DNA of 64,000 nt from Brevipalpus yothersi (GCA_003956705.1 QZCP01000325.1:23862-87861); one strand, 5' to 3'; positions 14,477 through 26,907 are shown, counted from the first letter of the stretch. Program-made: numbers and translations. Notes: generated from the sequence alone by a model not told the origin.

Positions 14477-15044
14477 ATCTTTTTCACTTGATTCCTCCCC
14501 CCAGACTCGTGAAGGTCACTTCCGCGATGATTATCATCAACGTTACACTCACATCCACTCTTGATTATATTTGCTCGAACTCACTATCCATGGTCTTGGC
14601 CTGGCTTGTGCTCATTTTTCCATCATTTTCTCTTTCTCTCTCTCTCTCTCTTTTTCTTTCTTTCTCTTTGCGGGAAATCATCATCGTGCTGATCGAAGGC
14701 CTTCACCCTCACACACTCATATCAGAAGGGCTTTCTCTATTATAACGTCATAATATAGTCCATGGCAAAATACTTTTACTTCCTACTTCACCATTTTTGC
14801 TTTCACTTGTAGCACATTGGTCAGGGAATCTAGCGAGTCATTGAATCCAGTTTCAGAATCAGAATTGCAATTCTCATTTCTTCAATCTTGATTCCTCTAA
14901 TGTTCCTCACTTTTCTTCGATACATGGTTTTCAAATTTTGGATAAATTTTCCCACTTTTGATTTCACAATGTTCAAATTTTATTCTCTCTCTCTTGTCAA
15001 CTTATCATCTCCTACTCTTGGTAAACATTTTTCCCAATATTATT

Positions 15045-15103
<59 letters not shown>

Positions 15104-15933
15104 CGATTGCAACTGGCTGCGAGGTCATTCAAGCAATCAAGATGACTGATTCACTTGCAGCGTGTTAATCGGAATTAGGCAGTGTTTGTTAACAATACTT
15201 TTCCAAGTGTAAACTTTGAATATAGCAAAAACAATGTAAAAGCTCACAAACACTGGGAGCACCACTCAAGCTCATTGCCATTTGCCAGCTCGTACTGTGT
15301 TGACGGTCATCGGCATGAGCCTTGTGTGGAAGAAATAGAGAGAGAGAGAGAGAGAGAAAGAGAAAGAGAAAGAGAGATTATTTGTGTGTCCAAATCAAAG
15401 AAGGTTAATTTGTTAAGATATTCAGTTTTTGGCATCTCCTTCTTCATCTCCTCCTCCTCCTTCTTCCTATCCGTTTTTCATGATCTTCGGACTTTTCTGT
15501 TTCATTTCATCCTTGGCCTCATAACTTCATCACACGTCTCTACTGTTGTGTGTATGTGTGTGCGAGTTTGGTGGAGAGAAATAGGAAAGCATTCACTTTC
15601 TATCCTGTTCCTTTTATTCTTCCGATTCCTAATGCTGTTAAAAATTTTCTCTCTCTTCGCTCGAATACTCCATCTAACTAGATTGCCTCTCACCTTGTCC
15701 ACCACTATCAGTACCACTGATCGTAGATAGCCCAATACATGGCCAACGGTCATTGTAGCTAGGCTTGGCTTCTCTAAACGAAGGTTCTTTTTCTCTTACT
15801 TTCACATCGCTTGCCTCTCTACTATCGTTGGTTTTCAGTTTGCAAAGCTGCCTCTCTCATTGAGCGTGTGTCTATGGCCGTAATATTAGCTGCTTCGGCC
15901 CATTCATTTTCAGAGCTCGTTTTTAGGTCACCA

Positions 15934-15977
<44 letters not shown>

Positions 15978-18900
15978 GTGCCATGTGAACCGATCTCCAG
16001 GCCACCTTCCGCTATCAGCCTACTCCTCCACCTCCCCCACCTCTGTATGAAAGTTTCTCTAGTAAACACAAAAGGCAAGGTCACTGGTTCTGGCTCCATC
16101 AGTGCAAATGTACGTTGATAAGTGAGTTTTCTCTCTCTCTCTCACACTGACTCTATGGGTGGTGTTTTTCTACTAGACTTTCTGCCAGCCCTCCAGCTTA
16201 GTGTGGTAATGATGATAACTTTGCTCTCAACTGGCCCCCATTATTGGGCAAATCAGAGAAAGAGAGCGAGAAGAGAGAGAAAGAGAGAAAAGAAAGAGGC
16301 CAGAGAAAGTACAAAGTACTTTCACTGGAAAACTGTTTGCTTGGCCATGACTCTCTCCAGCAGCCTAATCGCTTCGATGATTCGGAAAAATGAAGAAAGT
16401 GAAATCCAAAAATTGGTCTGACCAAGTTTCTGGTATACATGGGCACATATGTATATTGACGATAGAAAACATAAGAACAAATGCTCTCTTATTCTCTTCA
16501 TCATATGGCTCCTGGGTGATTATCAGTTAGAGATTTCTTGATCTTTGAAGCTTCTCCATACGCACACAGAAGTTTTTTGGAAAAGTCTCACTTTTTTCTC
16601 TTTGTTTCTTCATATCAATTTCCTCTTAGCTCAACAAGATCCCATGATTACAATTGTATGTGAGGATTTTCTCACCATTTTTCAACCTTGAAAGCCATCC
16701 TCTCTCTCTCTTTCTCTTCCTTTCCCCACTGATAATGTTCTCAAGTCGCATCTTCGATATTTCTCCACCGAGACCTTCAGCTTTTTTTCTCACTCTCAGG
16801 TACTCTGACCAGAGTTTTGTAATGTTGCTCTTCACTCTCCAGAATTACGTCTATACCTTACACAGGAGATAGAGAGAGAGAGAGAACATAATGATTACGA
16901 TGAATATGATTCTTATCGATTAAATGTGATATACAGATTTCTTTGCCTTCGTCATGAACATATCATACATTGCTTCATTCATCTTGCAATCCAATCCAGT
17001 ATAAGTAAATAGTTAGTTAACTAATCATCTTCCTTTTTTCTATTATCTTCTCTCATTTAAAATTATAGCTGTTCGATTCGGACGTGTTCCAAAGCGCGAA
17101 AAGGCCAAAATTTTGGCTGCGATGCAGAAAGTTAACCAAAACTCTCAAGAAAAGCAATTAACCGAACAATTAGAGGATGAAAGTCGATTGTTGGTCAACA
17201 TCGTCCAAGCTCATGGGGAAACCTGCGACTATACCAAGGAAAAAGTTGCTGCGTTGATCGAAAAAGCTCGAAAGCAACCTGTTTACGCTCAATGTCCAAT
17301 GCAAATGGTAAGTTTATGTTCCGACAGGAAACTTTCCTCACTGACCTAGTCTCAATTTCCCAGTGTCCAGTGTGTCTCTCAACATAGTCTCAGTTTGCTT
17401 ACATTTTTCCGCTTGATAGCCCGACTTGGCCTAGTTTATGATCTGGACTAGTATTTTGAGGGGACCATTTTCTTTTTTCCAATGCTCTATGACCAATTCT
17501 TCACCTCATTCGAGGGTCAGCAACTTGAGTTGAACATACCTATTCTCATTCATCGATACATTCATCTAGAAGAAGAATAAGTGAGCTAAGAAATTCAAAT
17601 TCTAGGGACTCACCACATACGGCGTTTGAGTGAATTCTCCAATGTCCATGGTGTGATGTTGCCTAAACATGGTCCGACAATGCATCGATAGAAGAGAGTG
17701 AGCTAAACATTCAGACCTTGTCCCAGATTTTTGCAGGCCTTTTCAGACGGACTTCTCTCTTTCTCTTTGCTCGCCTCATCGCGTTCTCGGCCTTAAATGC
17801 TTCAGCTTGTGTGTGTGAGCCCAACGTTGCTTAACATAGCTTTGGAGGACCTTTGTTCAATAATTAGGCCACCGTCCAGCTTGTCCACCTTTTCCGCTTT
17901 TTTTTCGTGCCTCGCGTGCTCATGGGACTTTGTTGACCTTCTTCCTTAACTTTTGTACCCTTGTTCTTCTTTCTTTCAAATATATAAGCAACACTAACAT
18001 TCTTTCTTTCTTTCTCTCCATTTTCTCTTCTCATCGCCTTGCTCATCGTTTTCACAGGCATGTCCATTGAATCCTTTACCACAAAATATGTTGGAGGGCA
18101 GCGAAGGAATGGTCGAAGATTTCAGCGAACGATTTTCGCCTGCCATTCGCGGTGTGGTCGAATTTGCAAAGCGAATTCCAGGTTTCGGAATGCTATCTCA
18201 AGATGATCAAGTAACTCTATTGAAGGTGAGCATCGCTCATTAATGGTCATTGTTGTTGCTCTAGCAATGAATATAAATACCCTCTCACTGGCAATTTGAA
18301 ATAATTAATCAACAATTTAATCTTATTTGTTTTCTTTCTTCCCTCCTCTCTTCCACTCCTATTTTCTAGGCCGGAGTATTTGAGGTTCTTCTCGTTCGAT
18401 TGGCTTGTATGTTTGATAAGCAAACCAATTCGATGATTTGTCTCAATGGAATGGTCCTGAAGCGTGATTCACTTCACTCACAGAGTAGTGCTCGCTTCCT
18501 ATTGGACTCGATGTTCGGTTTCGCAGAAATGCTCAATGCACTCAATCTGACTGACCACGAAGTTGCTCTGTTTTCAGCTGTGGTAGTCATCTCTCCAGGT
18601 AATTGTTATTTTTCAATTATCTACCTAGTTTTTCCCAAAAAAAACCGAATCAGCAATGGCAATCATTTGGGTTTTCCTCTTCTTTTACCGAATGTCTTCT
18701 GATTTTCCTCATTTCATTACCACCTTCACCTTTACTGAATGCCACTTTCGCTTCTTTTATTTATTCACTGCTTTTCCATCGAAAAGCTAGGCCATTGATA
18801 CTTCCAATATGAGTTAAGATTAGTCATTGACACTTATTTTATTTTATGCCAAATTATGTTCCCATGGTCTTAGCTCGTTGTAGATAGCACGATGGAAACG

Positions 18901-21380
18901 TTAAGTATCCTACATCTCCCTCTCCACCTTCTAGTAGACTTAAAGCAAAGGTGACAGTAATTTCTCTCTATCACCAGAGGATCGCGATGGCGATAATCAT
19001 AGACCAATAGCTTCGGCGCGATGAGAACGATATTCTTCTCAATAGAATTGTCGAAAGTGACCTTCTCATTTCTAATCATGTATCCATTTTGCCGATCTCT
19101 CTCTCTCTTCCTCCCCCACTCTTCCCCTTTTACTCTCTCTCTCTCTCTCTCTCTTAGCATTCTCTCTGAAAATCACCTTGGAGTCTCTCTCTTTTCTCTC
19201 TTTTCCATCTGCCTCTGCATCCATCAATACTCTGTTCGTAGTTTTCTCTCTCTCTTTTTCTCTCGCCTCATGACGAGAGTGTCCTAGGCCTTCGTTGAGG
19301 TTCAGATCTCTCTCTTTTTTCGCTTCTCTTCAGCTTACTTTCCAACCATTTCACTGTCTCTCTCAGTCTCGCTTGAGCTTCTTCGCTCTCCTTCTTCTCT
19401 CTTGTTTCAAGTTCGTTCAGTATTGCCGTTGCTGTTGTCCCATCAGGTTCAGTCACTCGATTTTGAGCCTGAACTGGGCCGCATTTGTTTTCAAGTGTTA
19501 CTTGTAATCATTTTTCCAATTGTGCGTGTATTCTGATCGAATCTTGTTCTCTCTGTTCTCATCACACCTCCACAGATCGACCGGGTCTTCGTAACACTGA
19601 TCTTGTACAGAAAATTCACCGTAAGCTGGATGATCTTCTTCAAAAAGCGATCATCTCTAATCATTCCGATAATCCTGGATTATTTACGGAATTAAAAAAG
19701 AAGATTCCCGATCTACGAACATTGAACACCTTACACTCGGAAAAATTGCTTGCCTTCAAGATGAGTCCCCAGAACCAACAACAGAATCATCTACAGCATC
19801 AAAATCAGAGTAACGCTATCAACACAACTACTCCTGTTAACTCAACATCCTCCTCTTCGTCCTCAACATCTTCTCATCACTCGCCCATGAATGGCTCAAC
19901 CAGTAGCTCGACCATGTCTCCATCGTCAGCCGGTGATCGTGGCTCACCGGCCAGCATGTGCAGCTATGCTTCTCTGCTTCCTGCTCAGTGGCAAAATTTC
20001 ACCATCAACGAGGGTCCGGTCAGTTCTCGAAGTTGTTTATCGGAGGGAAATAGTCCCGCTGGAACACCCTGTGATTGGAATGAATCCCGTTGTGATGATG
20101 GTGATGTACCTTTTGGCTCACCCCGCTCATATGGTAGCAATGTGACCTCATCTGATAATGTTTACAATGCAAAAAGCCCTCCCCGGTCATCATCAGTATC
20201 AAGTGCCAAAAGTATCAGCTACAATAATTCTGATATTGGACGCTACTCACCACCCACCTCCGAATCGCATCATCATCACTCTTCTTCCAATTCTCCCTGC
20301 TCTGTTGCCGCTAATCAATTCATTCTTGGTAAGAGGCTACTTCACCATCATTCAAATTCACATCATCACATGGCCTCATCGCCATCCAATGGTCGAATGT
20401 GTCCCATGTCTTCGTCAACCGGTGATTCGACAAACAAGTGTGACTCTCGTCTGCAAATTTGTGGTGGAGAAGATGGTTATTACAACCGAAACAATTCTTC
20501 ACCACCACCTTCGTCAATTATCAAGAAAAATTTGAACAATAATAGCCACTCAAATAATAATAATAACAATAATAATAATTCAAACGGAAACGGGCTGAAC
20601 GGTAGTGAGAGTAACTATATCAAGATGCGACGTGTCGATTCACCAACCGATTCTGGTATCGAAAGTGGTAAAGAACAGTGTAATGGCAGCACACCAACCA
20701 CTTCTGTTTGTTCTAGTCCCAGATCTGCCATGGACGACAAGGTGAAAGATGTTGTCTCCGATTCAGAGGATCGTGAGACTGGCAAACAGGAGACCATCGA
20801 TGATATGCCCATGTTGAAGAGAGCTCTCCAAGCTCCACCGTTAATCAATACAAATATGCTGATGGACGAAGCTTACCGACATCACAAAAAGTTCCGAGCT
20901 ACTAAGCGGGACTATGAGCCTACAAGTAGCAGTTCATCTATTATCGTTACCAGTGTAGCTCCATCACCTCTCAATGGTGGCTTATCTCATTCTAGTAAGA
21001 ACGGTGTATGCAATAGTACCAGCAACCGTTCTTCGGATGATCATCATCCTCATCACCACCACTCCTCCTCCTCAATGTCTCCATCCTCTTCCTCTTCAAC
21101 GCTCCACAGCCAACACCAGTCTCATCATCATTTCACTCCCCATCATTTCAATCCTCACCAATCAAACCACCACGCTAACGACAACAACAATATGTCTTGT
21201 GAATCTGATTCACTTGCATCATCCCATAGTACCTTGGTGAAGGTATTGGAGCAAGCACCTCGATTCGTTGGCGAGCAACCACTAAAACGAACTGATCTCA
21301 TTCATAATATAATTATGAAAACAGAGCCCATGCCTCCTCCACTGGATTTAAGTCGAAAAAGAGATCTGTTGTTTCTGTGA
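6345..21380 (+). CDS. E75: Ecdysone-induced nuclear receptor E75 (NR1D family)
   Basis: Seven coding exons: 6345-6447, 7278-7366, 7864-8008, 17069-17307, 18058-18225, 18370-18598, 19576-21380. All junctions are GT-AG and in phase, giving about 925 residues. An in-frame TAA just before the ATG supports the start. Residues 1-34 are a transcript-specific leader. The DNA-binding domain (about 43-117) has both C4 zinc fingers, P-box CEGCKGFFRR, and the E75/Rev-erb run CQYCRLKKCIAVGMSRD, then the conserved VRFGRVPKREKAKIL extension. The ligand-binding domain is about 195-387; family members bind haem there. Exon 7 adds a very long Ser/His/Asn-rich tail ending in PPLDLS near the stop. E75 is known as a haem-dependent, ecdysone-inducible transcriptional repressor acting in the nucleus in moulting. 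A shorter isoform lacking the first finger (as in insect E75B) would need another first exon, not identified here. Confidence 0.95.
6504..6530. repeat. (CATC)n microsatellite
   Basis: About 6-7 units of CATC in E75 intron 1. Confidence 0.9.
7127..7151. repeat. (ACT)n microsatellite
   Basis: Eight ACT units in E75 intron 1, upstream of the first zinc-finger exon. Confidence 0.9.
7481..7569. repeat. (TC)n microsatellite, longest in window
   Basis: About 44 uninterrupted TC units inside E75 intron 2, the roughly 500-base intron that separates the two zinc-finger exons. Confidence 0.95.
8310..8335. repeat. (GATA)n-like microsatellite
   Basis: About six GATA/TAGA units with one interruption, in E75 intron 3. 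Confidence 0.85.
9078..9090. promoter_or_regulatory. Possible ecdysone response element (imperfect inverted repeat, 1-base spacer)
   Basis: AGCTCAATGACCT matches the EcR/USP palindrome RGKTCANTGAMCY at all but one position. It lies in E75 intron 3, and E75 is a classical direct ecdysone target. A one-mismatch hit is roughly expected by chance once in a few tens of kilobases, so this is only a candidate. Confidence 0.2.
10661..10696. repeat. (CT)n microsatellite
   Basis: Pure CT tract of 18 units in E75 intron 3. Confidence 0.9.
14423..14473. repeat. (CT)n microsatellite
   Basis: Pure CT tract of about 25 units in E75 intron 3. Confidence 0.9.
15046..15101. repeat. (GA)n microsatellite
   Basis: Pure GA tract of 28 units in E75 intron 3, one of the few intronic tracts with GA on the sense strand. 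A second GA tract lies at 15338-15357. Confidence 0.9.
15944..15972. repeat. (CT)n microsatellite
   Basis: CT tract with one TTT interruption, in E75 intron 3. Confidence 0.85.
19133..19154. repeat. (CT)n microsatellite
   Basis: CT tract of about 11 units in the last E75 intron (18599-19575), an intron rich in CT runs throughout. Confidence 0.85.
20260..21200 (+). repeat. Coding low-complexity tracts in E75 tail (poly-His, poly-Asn, poly-Ser)
   Basis: Exon 7 contains imperfect CAT/CAC (His), AAT/AAC (Asn, about 20536-20592) and TCA/TCC/TCT (Ser) codon runs. Mixed synonymous codons argue for selected amino-acid runs rather than simple slippage. Confidence 0.8.
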
Positions 21381-24300
21381 AGAGGTTAATCAACACTTGC
21401 CGATTCACTCAACTCTTTCCCTCTCATTTTCTTTGTCGATTGGGGGAGTGGAAACAATTTGAATCAAGAAACAAAATTTATCATTCACCAATCATCGTCG
21501 ACATTGTCCAGCTCGTTTTCACTCTGCGATTCCTACCTCGCCTTTTATCTGTCTCTTAATCCCTTGTATTCTTATGCTTTTCTATGGTTTGGACCACCCT
21601 AAGTGAAATAACTTAAAGATCGGTGTGTAAGATAATAAGTATCGGTGGCTCACGATCCGATTATTGACCATGATCTGAGATGGAGAAGATGGTTTTCGTG
21701 AGAAGTAAAATTTGATACTGGATGGCGACTGTACATCTGAGTCCTGGCTTGTAAAGTCTATGGAAAAGGAGAGAGAAGCCTCCTCATCGCTAGATGTATT
21801 TGGATAACTTAATTATCCAAGTTTGTTAAGATCTGCTCTATTATAAAATACGAAGTAATTGATGAGCCCTAGCATGACTTTTTTGGTTGAAGCTTACATC
21901 TTCTTCCTGGAAAAGATATCAAATTTTATCTGTTTTGATGAAATAGACCCTAAATAATTGTCATCATATTTGCGAAAACATTATTTATATATATAATAAT
22001 ACCAATTCATCTCAGAAGCAACTACTAGTTCTGTCTTATTTCAACGAATTAATAATGAAAAAATATTCAAAAAAATTGAAAAAAATCGCGACTAATTCAA
22101 TTTTTCAGGAAAAAAATTTTAATTTTGATTTATATCAGTTATAGTTTTCGCGGAGAAGACTGAAACATTGAGTTATCATCTAGCCCTAAGACTATTCATT
22201 CATTAGGGCTGAATCTTTTGTTTTTATTTCCTAAGCGCTAGTGAGACATGGTGGTCACTTGTTAATATTTATATTTATATTCAGGAATGCACCTTAAGTT
22301 TCAATCAGAGATCGTTACAGTAATCTGACCAGTGAAATGGAAAAGAGAATGATTAATAGTAACTGTTCAATTTCCTTAGATGAATACTATCTCGGAAAAT
22401 CCATGGGAATCCAAAAAGGAAGCTGAGAAAAGTCTCTCGATATTGAGTTTAACGGTTCAGACAACGAAGATGGAATGAAATGGGAATAATTCAGAAAAAA
22501 ATAGAATACTGTACTACTATACTTTTAATAGAATACTGCCTCATTCATTTGCTGATAAATGTGGTCATTGTAGATATTTCCAAATCATTGTCTAGAGTGA
22601 TATTTCAGCTATCGGATGGGAAAATAGGAAATGTTTCCTCGATTTCGATTTCCGATTCGAAATAAGTGCTGGATAACAAAACATTCTGAAATGAGAATGT
22701 CTAAAAAATTTAAACACTTTGTCGGACGATCTTTTATATCATGGGGAAAGTCGTTTATTTTTCGATACAATATAATTGGGAAAAAGCAAAATTTAATTAT
22801 CAAATTCATCATATTCTCGATCATTTCACTGATTTGACAATAGATTCCTTAAAACTTTCTTTCATATTCGTTGGATAAAAATATTAGTTTCTCTTTAGGT
22901 TGAGAGACAACAAGATATCTGATTTGTCCTGAAGCCCAACTACAAGAGCATCGTTTGATGATAATAACCATAATTTAAGCCAGCAACCTAGCCAAGAAGA
23001 AAAGTTGACAGAGCTAGGAGAACGAGATTTGTTCGATCCTTTTTTTGGTAAAAAAGGAGCTTTTGGAAAAATTGGCTGTAATCAAATAAGTATGGCAAAA
23101 TGAGAGGTTTCTCTGTGGAAATCTTGACATTTATCTGGAATTGAAAAGTTCAAAAATCAATACTAGTGCGTCTAAATCTATAGCCTCTCAATATCATGAT
23201 ATCAATATCTTTAAAGGTGATGGTTCCGAGAGGAAAAAGACCATAAGCATGAAAAATTCAGTCCCATCTCAAAGACTGGATCAGATGATAAACAACAAAG
23301 AAATGGGTTCATAATGTTGTTGTGAATTCGATTCGCGTGAAAGTGTAGTAAAAAAGTTATGCAAAATTTTGTTCACGAATTCTAAAGGCCAAAAAATCCG
23401 CTAAACACGAAATCAAAAGCTGAACGATCTTCTCAAAGTTGTTCGTTTTAGATAATCTCGTTCAAAGTTTGACGGCATAATTTTTCTTTGCATTGTTTGG
23501 GGTCTCAGTGTACATGTAGGATTTTAAGCCACTCAAGTTATTGTTTTTTGCCAAGTGCCTAAGTGTATCAATAATTAGTCAAGTGCAGAGATAACCTTAT
23601 TTGTACTCAATAGAAATGTCCATTTTCAGACTGGACCAATCAGATAATAATCACTCTCCGGGCCAAATATTGACCCAAGAACTATTCCTCTACCCCATAC
23701 ATCATCAGAGTGCTCAAGTAACAATAGACTAGTATTCGAATGAGATATCTTGCTATTAATCTATTATCTCTTTCTCTCCGTCTAATTGAAATATCATGAT
23801 ATGAGCAACTCATCATATGGTCTCATCATTAACTACCGACAACATTATTCCCTCCAAGCTACTGGTTATCTTCCCATCTATCGAGCTCTTGCTTGTATTT
23901 CAGTGAAGACTAACTTAGAAAGGCCTAACAAGACGAATATATGTATTCGTATGTGAAAATGAAAATATCCGGGCAAAATGAGGACTGAACGAGTAATGAG
24001 GCTTTCAGGTTACGAGAAAGTGACCCTTCAGTCAAAAATCGCTGCCACGAGAAGGGTTTGGTCACTTGGTGAGAGAGAGAGAGAGAAAAGTACTCACGCG
24101 GTGGTCTTGTAGTGGACAATCAATCCGATCGAGATGGTCCATTGAGAAAAAGAGTGGTCAAAAGAAGCCATGAGAAATAGAGAGAATGCAAAATTGAAAA
24201 TTTATTGGCACGTCCTGGTCTAGCGATTATATATCTCACTTTCATTCGAAAAAAGGCTTCAAAAACCCATGTAATGTAATGGGAAACCGGATGATCACCA

Positions 24301-25096
24301 TCATGATATATATACCTCTTCTATTCGCATGGAATCTTAAAGTATCGATTAGATTCGATTCTCAGAGCTATGGAAAAATTCATCCTCGGAATATATTGGC
24401 TCCTATAGTTAAAGGAAATGAATTCGGAAATTTTCTTCACTCTCTGTCCTGGGTTAACTCTTTCATGGTTATTTCCATAATCATCACATAAACTATGTTT
24501 ATCGATAGTGCTGATCTCTGAACATTCTCTTGGAACTGAAAATTTGGCCACAATTTTACGTACATCGTTTGTTTCCAGCATTTCCGATTCGTAATTGAGC
24601 CGAAAAGCTCATATTGGACAAAACAACAACAAAATCCTTACAGCCTACTCATACCGTGGACAATCGATCGATTGGAACAGTATGTACAAAAATTATAAGT
24701 ATACCATTTTATCATCAGAAATGATTTCAATTAATCACATAATGAAATTACAGATGATCATCGTGGTGAAAGTTTTCGTTAGATGAACTTCGTTGGACAG
24801 AAAACATTCTGAACAAAAGGAAAGGTTTTTGCACGGGGCAAAAACATCTCTGCCAATGAGGCAGATACATTTCATACACGTTCAATAGCATTTGACAAGC
24901 GCCTCCATGCGGCCTGATAGACTTCAATCCAGCATGTTTTGAGAAATTTAAAAAATTTAAAACATTTCAAGCACCGCGAACTTTGTAAACTTTGTTCTGC
25001 CAACATTTCGAATAATAATAATAATGATATTAAATTGTTTAAAAAGTCAGAACAAATTTAACGATAAAGATTGAGAGGATTGCGAATAAGAAGTGG
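21381..25096. other. Intergenic, no gene recognised
   Basis: AT-rich DNA of 3.7 kb between E75 and RPP40. The first part is presumably E75 3' UTR. Scattered frames of 60-86 codons on both strands have no recognisable motif or splice context. In contrast to the preceding 21 kb it has almost no CT/GA microsatellite, only a short GA run near 24070. Confidence 0.6.
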
Positions 25097-25156
25097 GTAA
25101 GTAGTTAATTTTTGTGTATGAATTCTAGTGTTGTTTACTTTGACTTATTTTCACAG
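25097..25156 (+). other. Probable 5' UTR intron of RPP40
   Basis: A gtaagt donor and a pyrimidine-rich ttttcacag acceptor 60 bases apart, a size typical of introns here. Reading through it in the RPP40 frame meets a stop upstream, so it does not extend the protein. Confidence 0.5.
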
Positions 25157-25185
25157 GCACACATCTGTTGATCATCATCATCATC

Positions 25186-26442
25186 ATGTCTTGGCCAAAG
25201 TTTGCTCCTCTTCTCTCATCGTTAATTGTTGATGAAGAAGTAGAATTTTCTAGTTTATCAAACAATTCGAGGATGGGACGCTCAATATCGAGCCATCCTT
25301 TCAATCAATTTGTGAATATAATAGTACCAAGATTAGGTGATGTTGAAAATGATTCCAATGTGTTGGATAAAAATGTATTCTTCTCCAATTCAAGCAATTG
25401 TTCCAAGCGATTTCGATATTTTTTGATTCAATCTTGTCCTCTACATCTACTAAGTCACCCAATTTTTGTCAACTCATACGTTAAAAAAGGGAATCTCTTC
25501 GTTTGCTCAATTAATTGTGATCTAATTCTTGAAGACTGTGTTTCACTATCATCCGGACTACTCACTTTATCTTTGATTGACATGACATACAGACGTCTTG
25601 GCTTGATTGGTCATCGTTCAACACTAGTTAGACATAAAAGGTTAATCCAAAAGTTTGTTGTTGAAATTGATTTGAACTCACGACTCATTGATGACACATC
25701 TACGAAATATTTCCAACGAACATTCCGTTTACTGCGAAATTGTGGTCTTAAATTTGATTTTCTTCTCAAATGGGAACCTGAAGATGACAAATTTTCTCCT
25801 CTCTCTATTGTCAAGTTTTTCGAATGGGTAAAGAAAAATCCTGGACCAACTGGTGCTCATCTCCTCGAAAGTGATGATTGTGAACAGTTGAAGATAAGTT
25901 TATGTCAACCGAAAGTTAGTTCAGAGTGTCGAAAAAATGTGCAGTGTCCGGCAACTTTATGTGATACAAGTCAAAAAGCATTAATACTCGATCCGGAAGC
26001 TGATTCTTCCAAAAAATGTAGAAACATTCCTAACTTCGAAATGATCGATTGGATTGGAGCTCAATTAGCTGGAGTTGATATGGAGGAGAATCATGTAGAT
26101 TCTGATGTCACCGATTTTTTTCTCCAAAATTCATCTACTCAGGGTATAGATTCACTGAACATTTTTCATTACAGTGGTTTTTTCACATCGACAGATTTGC
26201 TGACCATAATTAGTTCAGCAAACAGTTTAGTAGAAAAATCTAATTTACCATTTGTTGCAGTTGTAGCATTAGGTTTTGAAAATTCTTGCATCACTTGGGA
26301 AGGAAAAAAAAGTGAGCATGGTATAAAGTTAAGTGGTGAAAATTCAATTGGATTCGTTTTAAAGAAGACAAATGATCCAAAAAGTTCCCTAATAGTATGG
26401 AGATTAGCTGATGAATATGATTTTGGAATTGAAAACTTTTAA
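25186..26442 (+). CDS. RPP40: Ribonuclease P/MRP protein subunit p40 (RPP40)
   Basis: Single coding exon of 418 residues starting MSWPKFAP. The start is the first ATG after a probable 5' UTR intron (25097 gtaagt to 25156 tcacag); an in-frame TAA in the upstream exon rules out an earlier start. Family signatures recalled from human RPP40 are present in order: KFVVEIDL, LKFDFLLKW, the IDWIGAQLAGVD segment, and the C-terminal ITWEGKKSEHG. RPP40 is a protein subunit of nuclear RNase P and RNase MRP, which mature tRNA 5' ends and rRNA. It is somewhat longer than the human protein (363 residues). The identification rests on motif memory, not alignment. Confidence 0.88.
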   Translation: MSWPKFAPLLSSLIVDEEVEFSSLSNNSRMGRSISSHPFNQFVNIIVPRLGDVENDSNVLDKNVFFSNSSNCSKRFRYFLIQSCPLHLLSHPIFVNSYVKKGNLFVCSINCDLILEDCVSLSSGLLTLSLIDMTYRRLGLIGHRSTLVRHKRLIQKFVVEIDLNSRLIDDTSTKYFQRTFRLLRNCGLKFDFLLKWEPEDDKFSPLSIVKFFEWVKKNPGPTGAHLLESDDCEQLKISLCQPKVSSECRKNVQCPATLCDTSQKALILDPEADSSKKCRNIPNFEMIDWIGAQLAGVDMEENHVDSDVTDFFLQNSSTQGIDSLNIFHYSGFFTSTDLLTIISSANSLVEKSNLPFVAVVALGFENSCITWEGKKSEHGIKLSGENSIGFVLKKTNDPKSSLIVWRLADEYDFGIENF

Positions 26443-26490
26443 TAAACAAAAGATTTTCCTCTCTCTCTCTCAATTTAAATTGTTGATTTC

Positions 26491-26496
26491 AATAAA
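26491..26496 (+). other. Polyadenylation signal AATAAA for RPP40
   Basis: AATAAA 49 bases after the RPP40 stop codon; another overlaps the stop region itself (ttttaataaac). Confidence 0.6.
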
Positions 26497-26594
26497 ATAA
26501 GACAAAAAAGAGACGAAAAAAAAATTGAAGACCTTAATTTATTCATGTTTAAAATTATATATCCTCTCTAAAAAAAGCTAAGATCCCCAAAATG

Positions 26595-26596
<2 letters not shown>

Positions 26597-26664
<68 letters not shown>
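26597..26664. repeat. (TC)n microsatellite
   Basis: About 34 TC units followed by CA-rich repeats, downstream of RPP40. It is the longest tract outside the E75 region. Confidence 0.95.
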
Positions 26665-26667
<3 letters not shown>

Positions 26668-26875
26668 CACACACTCACTCATAAATTGTAGACTGAATAA
26701 TTGATGCCAATCCAACTAAATCATTGAAGTCAGTAAAAAAGCGAGAGAGAGAAGAAAAAAAATTTAAACTCCCGCCCATCCATGTCCGCCTTTAATGTGA
26801 TACTTTTTTGCTTCACTCACCATCAAGTTCATGCACACAGATTATACTCACATGAACTCATCATCATGATACTTT

Positions 26876-26879
<4 letters not shown>

Positions 26880-26907
<28 letters not shown>

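Larger units (their letters stand above)
8009..17068 (+). other. E75 intron 3 (9.06 kb), between second zinc finger and hinge
   Basis: The intron starts with gtaagt and ends with attatag. It is far longer than any other intron found in the window. It holds many CT/GA tracts and a GATA tetranucleotide run, but no exon that I could support. Its position matches where insect E75 loci have alternative promoters, so an isoform-specific first exon could lie here; this is inference. Confidence 0.7.

Noticed and set aside
24321..24581. Minus-strand frame of 86 codons
   Set aside because: No recognisable motif, no neighbouring exons in phase; chance length in AT-rich DNA is plausible.
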